In this document: one piece after another, positions 6,571-11,236 of the stretch
Layout: each line of letters begins with the position of its first letter
How positions within the stretch are numbered: position 1 is the first letter of the stretch
Assembly (NCBI GenBank): GCA_025450375.1
Contig: JANWHO010000174.1
Coordinates: forward strand, 1 to 11,236
Reading direction: 5' to 3'
DNA length: 11,236 nt
DNA from: Chloroflexota bacterium
Lineage (GTDB): Bacteria > Chloroflexota > UBA5177 > JANWHV01
Made by a program: the position numbers and the translations under genes
Notes under the pieces: generated by a model
The model's database searches: none
The model's input: the letters and a program-made list of their open reading frames with translations, nothing else
What the model was told of the DNA's origin: nothing

Positions 6571-8249
6571 GCACAATTCCGGCCGGCCTCCCGCACGGTC
6601 AACCAGGCAGCCGGCAGGACACCGCCAATACCACGATTCCCTTCAGGCTCCGCATTGGCGTGACCGGTCACCGCGTCTTGCCCGAGAGCCCGGTGCTCGG
6701 TGACCAGATTGCCCGGACCGTTCAACGGATCCTGTCGATGCTCCCTGACTCCGCCGCGACGCCGATCCAGCCAGCGGTGCTCTCACCACTGGCGGAAGGA
6801 GCGGACCGATTGGTGGCACGGGTGGTGCTGGCCCAGCCGGGCGCGGTGCTGGAAGCGGTGCTACCGCTCGCGCGGGACGACTATCAGAGTGACTTCGTCA
6901 CCCCGGAATCCCAGCGCCAGTTCACCGAGTTGTTGGCAGGCGCCGCGCGGATCGTGGAGTTACCGGCTACGGAAACACGGGAGGAGGCGTATGAGCAGGC
7001 CGGCCGGTTTGTAGTCGAACAAAGTGATGTGCTGATTGCCGTGTGGGATGGCCAGGCCGCGCAGGGACAGGGCGGTACCGCGGATATCGTGGCCTGGGCG
7101 CGGGACCGTGGCGCTCCGGTGTTCTGGATTAGCACCGTGCCGCCGTTCGCGGTTACCGAATGGCTCGGTAACGGCATAAACCTTAGCACCTTTCAGCACA
7201 TCGACCGCTTCAACCGCGCGACGCCCGGCGCGGCGCGGTTGGCGACGGCCCTGGACGCTACACGCGCCGACATCGACGCGCACGCGCGCGCCGCGGGTAT
7301 TGACCCCGCGGTGTTGGAGCCGATAGAGGCGTGGCTGTTGCCCACATCCGTGCGCGCCGACCTTCTCGCCAATCAGGCGCAGCGCGAGTTTTTCCGCTTC
7401 AGCGACGCCACGTTCGTCATTGCCGTCCTCGCGGTGTTGGCGTCCGCTTCGCCGCAGTTGTTTGGCAATGGTTTTCCTCCCCCGCCCTTCCGGTTTCACA
7501 CCGCGGTGCGGTTCGCTCCGCTCATCGAGTGTGTTCTGATGTGCGTCGTGCTGCTGGTCATCTACCTGGGTCATCGAAATCAATTGCATCAGCGGTGGAT
7601 CGCCTATAGATTCCTGGCCGAACGTTTGCGTTCGGCCTTCTTCGTGGCGCTGATTGACGCGGAGCGGGTTGGGGTGGATCGCGAGCCCGAATTGGTCACG
7701 CTGCATCAGCCGGCCGATGCCTGGATCCAAACCGCCTTCGACGTGATCTGGCAGCGGCGCCCGACCGGTGGGGCCGCGATTCCATTGGAGCACTTACGCC
7801 GTTTTCTCTCGCGTGCATGGATCGGCGACCAGCGCGCGTACCAGGACAGGAAGAGCCAGCGGCACGCGCGCGCCAGCCGCCTCCTGGGGCGGGTTGGGAT
7901 CGCCGTCTTCACCGTAACCCTTTGCATCAGCGCGCTTGATAGCTTCGACGCCTGGCGGCAGGGACTGTTCGGTGGTACCGGGCCGACCATTGCCCTGTAT
8001 CTCTCGATTGTATTTCCCGCCCTGGCCGGGGCGCTTGGCGGCATCGGCGCCTTACGCGACCATCCGCGGAATGCGCGCCGCGGCACCACCATGGCGCGCC
8101 AATTGGCGCGCCTGGAACGACACATGGAGCGCGCGCCGGATCTGCCCACCCTGCGGTCGTTCGCGCATCAGACCGAGGCCCTGATGTTGGAGGAAAGCGG
8201 CGACTGGTACGTCAACATGCAGTTCCGCGATATTTCAGTTCATACCTGA
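6567..8249 (+). CDS. SLOG-domain protein with C-terminal SLATT-like membrane effector region
   Basis: A 560-residue two-part protein. Residues about 26-192 form a Rossmann-like SLOG domain: RIGVTGHR (29-36), SPLAEGADRLVARV (73-86) and SDVLIAVWDG followed by QGGTADIV (153-174) are the recurrent nucleotide-site elements of this superfamily. The C-terminal part carries four helices in two pairs (about 281-297 with 316-335, and 437-457 with 473-495). After the first pair comes WIAYRFLAERLRSAFF (344-359), which fits the W..yR..AE.lr signature of SLATT, a two-helix domain associated with SLOG and SMODS genes. The protein ends with a conserved-looking ESGDWYVNMQFRD. Published comparative genomics proposes that SLOG domains sense or process nucleotide-derived signals and that SLATT domains form membrane pores causing cell suicide. 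The next gene, 15 bp on, encodes a patatin. Whether this copy senses, makes or cleaves a nucleotide cannot be read from sequence. Confidence 0.8.
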   Translation: MSTIPAGLPHGQPGSRQDTANTTIPFRLRIGVTGHRVLPESPVLGDQIARTVQRILSMLPDSAATPIQPAVLSPLAEGADRLVARVVLAQPGAVLEAVLPLARDDYQSDFVTPESQRQFTELLAGAARIVELPATETREEAYEQAGRFVVEQSDVLIAVWDGQAAQGQGGTADIVAWARDRGAPVFWISTVPPFAVTEWLGNGINLSTFQHIDRFNRATPGAARLATALDATRADIDAHARAAGIDPAVLEPIEAWLLPTSVRADLLANQAQREFFRFSDATFVIAVLAVLASASPQLFGNGFPPPPFRFHTAVRFAPLIECVLMCVVLLVIYLGHRNQLHQRWIAYRFLAERLRSAFFVALIDAERVGVDREPELVTLHQPADAWIQTAFDVIWQRRPTGGAAIPLEHLRRFLSRAWIGDQRAYQDRKSQRHARASRLLGRVGIAVFTVTLCISALDSFDAWRQGLFGGTGPTIALYLSIVFPALAGALGGIGALRDHPRNARRGTTMARQLARLERHMERAPDLPTLRSFAHQTEALMLEESGDWYVNMQFRDISVHT

Positions 8250-8264
8250 GGAAGGGCGGCTAAC

Positions 8265-9398
8265 ATGCCGGTGCGGGAGATCCTCGATGCCACGCGGCCA
8301 AGAAAGATGCTGGCTATCGACGGCGGAGGAATCCGCGCCATGCTGTCCATAGAGGTGCTTGCCCAGATCGAGCGCCTGGCGCGGGCGGCCTATGGCAACC
8401 CGCTGCTCACCCTGGCGGATTGCTTCGACTACTTCGCCGGCACCAGTACCGGCGCGATAGTCGCCACGTTGCTGTCCCTCGGAATGACCGTGGACGACAT
8501 ACGCGACCTCTATGTGCGCACCGGGCCGCTGATGTTCAGCCACGCTCGACTGACCGAGCGCCTGCGCTTCCGTTACGACGACGAGCCCCTGGCCCGGATG
8601 CTCAAACAGCGCCTCGGCAAGGGTACGACCCTTGGCAGCGATCTCGTCAAGACTCTGCTGCTCCTGGTCCTGCGCGACGCTACCACGGACTCGCCCTGGC
8701 CAATCTCCAACAATCCCGGCGCCCCGTTCAACCGGCTAGACTCGCCGACCTGCAATCTGCGTTTTCCGCTCTGGCAACTTGTCCGGGCCAGCACCGCGGC
8801 GCCCCTGTATTTCCCGCCCGAGGTGATTGAGGTAGGCGGTCAGGAGCATGTGTTCGTCGATGGCGGTCTGACACCGTTCGCGAACCCGGCGTTCCAACTC
8901 TTCCTGATGTCCACCGTGGATCGGTACAATCTGCGCTGGCCGGTGGGCGAGGACAAGATGCTGCTCGTCTCGCTGGGAACCGGCTCGTCCTCGGGCGCCC
9001 GCGCGGGCCTGCACCCGCGCGAGATGAATTTGCTTTACCAGGCAGGCGCCATTCCGCATGCCTTACTCTCCGCCGCGAACATCGAGCAAGACATGCTCTG
9101 CCGCGTATTTGGCCGCTGCCGCTTCGGGGCCATGATTGACAGCGAAATCGGCGACCTTATCGGCTCACTCGGGCCGCTGCAACACAAGCTTTTCACGTAT
9201 GTACGCTACGACATAGAGCTGGCCCGACCCGCGCTCGACGGGTTGGGACTACGCCACATTGAGCCCTCGATCTTCGCGCACCTGGACTCCATCGCCGGCA
9301 TTCCCGAGCTGCAAGAAGTGGGGCGCGCGCTGGCCACAAGGGTCTCCGGCGAGCACTTCGCCGGGTTCTTCCCCGAGGTTCCCGTTGAACCAAGGTAA
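8265..9398 (+). CDS. Patatin-like phospholipase (CapV-like lipid hydrolase)
   Basis: The 377-residue product contains all patatin hallmarks: the oxyanion-hole glycines DGGGIR (19-24), the nucleophile elbow GTSTG (59-63, Ser61), the ARxSxAAP-type strand RASTAAPLYFPP (173-184), and the catalytic Asp199 in VDGGLT, with SLGTGS (236-241) after it. Patatins use a Ser-Asp dyad to release fatty acids from membrane phospholipids. Lack of a signal peptide or helix indicates a cytosolic enzyme acting on the inner face of the membrane. The DGGGIR/GTSTG subtype resembles the stand-alone patatins used as cell-killing effectors in bacterial immunity (CapV of CBASS), but no cyclic-oligonucleotide synthase is visible here. 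AGGAAGG at 8249-8255 is the ribosome site. It is the last gene of the run, and 24 bp separate it from the convergent hemQ, with no clear hairpin between them. Confidence 0.93.
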   Translation: MPVREILDATRPRKMLAIDGGGIRAMLSIEVLAQIERLARAAYGNPLLTLADCFDYFAGTSTGAIVATLLSLGMTVDDIRDLYVRTGPLMFSHARLTERLRFRYDDEPLARMLKQRLGKGTTLGSDLVKTLLLLVLRDATTDSPWPISNNPGAPFNRLDSPTCNLRFPLWQLVRASTAAPLYFPPEVIEVGGQEHVFVDGGLTPFANPAFQLFLMSTVDRYNLRWPVGEDKMLLVSLGTGSSSGARAGLHPREMNLLYQAGAIPHALLSAANIEQDMLCRVFGRCRFGAMIDSEIGDLIGSLGPLQHKLFTYVRYDIELARPALDGLGLRHIEPSIFAHLDSIAGIPELQEVGRALATRVSGEHFAGFFPEVPVEPR

Positions 9399-9422
9399 TG
9401 CCTACGTTCCATGGCGACCCAT

Positions 9423-10199
9423 CTACCCCAGATCGGCCAGCGCCGCCCTGATTGCCTTCCGCCGCCCCAGGAACACTGGAGTGTCGATGGCGGTGTAGCG
9501 GCGCACCTCGGCCGCCCGCAGATCCTCCACCATCTTCTCCAGGGCCGCCGGATCCTCGGACTCGAAGGCCACCACGAACTCCTGGTCGCCCAGCCCGAAC
9601 GAATGGATGGTATTGGCCAGCACGGTTCCGACGGGAGTGACGGCAGGCGCTTCCGCTACCGCTGTCCCGCCATGGTGGCCGCTCCCGGCGCCGGTGTCGA
9701 TCCGTATCTCGGGCATGGCGCTGTGGGCCTGTCCCATCTTCCCATGCTCGGCCATCAAGGCGCGCCGCTGCTCGAAAGGAATCAGGTACCATTCCGGCGT
9801 CTTGACGAACGGGTAGATGCTCAGATAGGTGCCCGGCGCCGCTCCCTTGGTGAAAGCCGGCCGATGCTCGGGGGCGTAGCGGGATCGTGGGACCAGACCG
9901 GTATAGATATACACTTCGTCCAGATACCCGCCGAGCGGAGTACGTCGGAGCGCCACCGCCAGATCCTGCGCCTGGCCCAGATCCGGCCCATGCAACCAGA
10001 GCATCAGATCAGCATCGTGGCGGAGGCCCACCATCGAATAGGCGCCGCGGAGGGTCAGACCCTCAAGGCCGCCTTCCAGGGCGCCGGCGAAGGCGTCCAG
10101 TCCGGCGTCCCGCTCGGCGGCCGGCAAGCGCCGCCATTCCGGCGCCGCCCGATATAGCCAAAACACGGAATAGATGTTTCCCGTTTCCTGCCCGCTCAT
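9423..10199 (-). CDS. hemQ: Coproheme decarboxylase HemQ (chlorite dismutase family)
   Basis: The 258-residue product matches the HemQ family. HemQ oxidatively decarboxylates coproheme III to heme b with peroxide, the last step of the coproporphyrin-dependent pathway of monoderm bacteria. Visible landmarks are the reactive Tyr129 with Lys133 and Trp137 in YPFVKTPEWY, and the proximal heme ligand His152 in AEHGKMG. The closing part is a second ferredoxin-like half (FGLGDQEFVVAFE, then LR..E.RRYT..DTPVFLGRR). True chlorite dismutases carry a distal Arg that gives O2 chemistry; the HemQ-type surroundings argue against that activity, though this needs an alignment. A Gly/Ala-rich insert with a His pair (about 163-190) separates the proximal helix from the next strand. 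The minus-strand ribosome site GAGGAG (10208-10213) has an 8-base spacer. No other heme genes are within the window. Confidence 0.9.
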   Translation of the reverse strand: MSGQETGNIYSVFWLYRAAPEWRRLPAAERDAGLDAFAGALEGGLEGLTLRGAYSMVGLRHDADLMLWLHGPDLGQAQDLAVALRRTPLGGYLDEVYIYTGLVPRSRYAPEHRPAFTKGAAPGTYLSIYPFVKTPEWYLIPFEQRRALMAEHGKMGQAHSAMPEIRIDTGAGSGHHGGTAVAEAPAVTPVGTVLANTIHSFGLGDQEFVVAFESEDPAALEKMVEDLRAAEVRRYTAIDTPVFLGRRKAIRAALADLG

Positions 10200-10306
10200 T
10201 CGTTCTTCTCCTCGACGGCATACGTAGTATGATCACCCAGTATGGTACCCCCAAGATGAGATAGCGAACATGCGCGGCGGCGCGGAAGTTGGGAGGGAGA
10301 TTGACG
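10200..10306. promoter_or_regulatory. Divergent intergenic region between hemQ and the SMP-30 gene
   Basis: About 107 bases with no gene. An inverted repeat CATAC-GTA-GTATG lies at 10219-10231, and AGTATG recurs at 10226-10231 and 10239-10244. On the minus strand, TTGGGG (plus-strand 10249-10254) and CATACT (10226-10231) are spaced by 17 bases, a weak sigma-70-like pair that would put the hemQ transcript start shortly before its ribosome site. On the plus strand TATGAT (10228-10233) is a good -10 with a poor -35 (TTCTCC, 10206-10211). The two -10 candidates overlap, so the promoters, if real, would compete, and the inverted repeat could serve as an operator for both. This is pattern matching only. 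Confidence 0.35.
10291..10299 (+). promoter_or_regulatory. Ribosome binding site that decides the SMP-30 start
   Basis: GGGAGGGAG lies 7 bases before ATG at 10307. An upstream in-frame TTG at 10289 would start before this site and would have no Shine-Dalgarno of its own, so the ATG is chosen. Confidence 0.7.
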
Positions 10307-11188
10307 ATGGACGAACTGACTCCTGGCGTGGAGCTGGTGGTGGATACCCGGAGCATCGTGGGCGAGGGCCCTTTCTGGCAGGCGGAGAAGGGGGTGCTTG
10401 GCTGGGTGGACATTATGAGCAACCGTCTCCACACCTACGATCCGGCCACCGGCCGGGACACGACGGTTGATGTAGGGCAACCGATTGGCGCCGCCTCGGC
10501 CCGCGCTTCCGGCGGCTATGTGTTGGCCCTGCGCGATGGCTTCGCGGCGCTCGACGATGCGGGCAAGCTGGAGATGTTGGCCCATGTGGAATTGGACCTC
10601 ACCACGAATCGGATGAACGACGGTAATTGCGACCGCCTGGGCCGCTTCTGGGCAGGCACGATGGCCTTCGATGAGCACTCCGAGGCTGGCGCGTTGTATT
10701 GCCTGGATCTCGACCATTCAGTGCGGCGCGTCTTTGGTCCCACTACCATCTCCAACGGGATCGACTGGAGCCCGGATGACCAAATTATGTATTACGTGGA
10801 TAGCACAACCCAGGGGCTTGATACCTTTCCCTTCAATCTCGATGCCGGCACTCTGGGCCCTCGGCAACGCCTGGCCACCATTCCTCGCGAGCTCGGGGTG
10901 CCGGACGGATTGACCGTGGACGCGGATGGCTACATCTGGGTGGCGGTGTGGGGCGGTTGGTGCATTCGACGCTACACCCCCGAAGGGGCGTTGGATCGGG
11001 TGATCACTCTCCCGGTCTCCCAGGTAAGCTCCTGCGCGTTTGGCGGCCCAAACCTAGACGACCTGTACATCACGAGCGCCAGCGCCAACCTTTCCGCCGA
11101 GCAACTGGCTCGTGAGCCGCTGGCCGGGAGTTTGTTCCGCGTCCGCCCTGGCGTGCGGGGGAAGCCGCGATTTCCCTACCGCGGCTAG
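10307..11188 (+). CDS. SMP-30/gluconolactonase/regucalcin-family protein (LRE-like lactonase)
   Basis: A 293-residue, single-domain six-bladed beta-propeller of the usual family length. The divalent-metal ligands of regucalcin align as Glu20 (GEGPFW), Asn150 (ISNGIDWS) and Asp200 (PDGLTVD), and the substrate-contact Asn104 lies in NRMNDGNCDRLGRFWAGTM. Family members hydrolyse sugar lactones such as gluconolactone or related aldonolactones; the true substrate cannot be told from sequence. No signal peptide is seen, so a cytosolic role in sugar-acid metabolism is most likely. It is divergent from hemQ and not part of the upstream operon. The downstream 48 bases to the window end show no gene or convincing terminator. 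Confidence 0.93.
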   Translation: MDELTPGVELVVDTRSIVGEGPFWQAEKGVLGWVDIMSNRLHTYDPATGRDTTVDVGQPIGAASARASGGYVLALRDGFAALDDAGKLEMLAHVELDLTTNRMNDGNCDRLGRFWAGTMAFDEHSEAGALYCLDLDHSVRRVFGPTTISNGIDWSPDDQIMYYVDSTTQGLDTFPFNLDAGTLGPRQRLATIPRELGVPDGLTVDADGYIWVAVWGGWCIRRYTPEGALDRVITLPVSQVSSCAFGGPNLDDLYITSASANLSAEQLAREPLAGSLFRVRPGVRGKPRFPYRG

Positions 11189-11236
11189 TACAGCTTGGGG
11201 CAGATCGACCTTCGGGCGTATAACCCCGTCTGGTCG

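Noticed and set aside
6567..9398. Canonical CBASS operon
   Set aside because: A patatin is present, but no CD-NTase, Cap2/Cap3 or HORMA/TRIP13 gene is in the window, so the term is not justified.
9399..9422. Bidirectional terminator between the patatin and hemQ genes
   Set aside because: The 24-bp gap and its flanks show no stem of useful length and no T-tract.
9411..10157. Plus-strand frame of 248 codons opposite hemQ
   Set aside because: hemQ in the minus strand has clear family motifs and a ribosome site; the plus frame has neither.
1..11236. tRNA, rRNA, CRISPR arrays, insertion sequences and attachment sites
   Set aside because: I found no cloverleaf-like segments, spaced direct repeats, transposase or integrase motifs, or terminal inverted repeats.
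11189..11236. Possible weak hairpin (CGACC ... GGTCG) at the window end
   Set aside because: Five-base arms separated by about 20 bases with no T-tract are expected by chance.

Overview
The window is GC-rich and densely coded, with short or overlapping gene junctions. Protein content points to a monoderm-type bacterium, most plausibly Chloroflexota or a related soil lineage: WD40 proteins with the tail seen in large bacterial signalling proteins, zinc-ribbon membrane proteins with Pro-rich linkers, a sedolisin (S53) protease, and HemQ of the coproporphyrin-dependent heme route. The taxonomic call is inference; no rRNA or tRNA gene is present to anchor it.

Region 1 (1-9398, + strand) is a run of eight co-directional genes with gaps of 18 bp or less or with overlapping start/stop codons, so very probably one operon that begins upstream of the window. 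Order: the C-terminal end of a WD40-repeat protein; a PrsW-family intramembrane protease with a zinc ribbon at each end; a bitopic zinc-ribbon/Pro-rich membrane protein; a secreted S53 peptidase; a second PrsW-like protein that has lost the catalytic residues; a second bitopic protein with two zinc ribbons; a SLOG-domain protein fused to a four-helix SLATT-like membrane region; and a patatin-like phospholipase. The pair PrsW plus zinc-ribbon bitopic protein occurs twice, flanking the peptidase, which suggests duplication of a two-gene cassette followed by decay of one protease.

Region 2 (9423-11188) looks like ordinary housekeeping: hemQ on the minus strand, converging on the patatin gene with 24 bp between them, and a divergent SMP-30/gluconolactonase-family gene on the plus strand. 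They share a roughly 107-bp intergenic region with a small inverted repeat and overlapping promoter-like elements. The last 48 bases hold nothing I can identify.

The main hypothesis is that Region 1 encodes an undescribed membrane-centred signalling or conflict system. Zinc-ribbon bitopic proteins have the same topology as anti-sigma-factor substrates of PrsW (cytosolic Cys cluster, one helix, outer domain). An active and a dead PrsW would process or regulate them. The SLOG-SLATT protein (predicted nucleotide sensing plus membrane perturbation) and the patatin (lipid hydrolysis) would be membrane-damaging outputs. The assignments to families are well supported by motifs; the wiring between them is inference.
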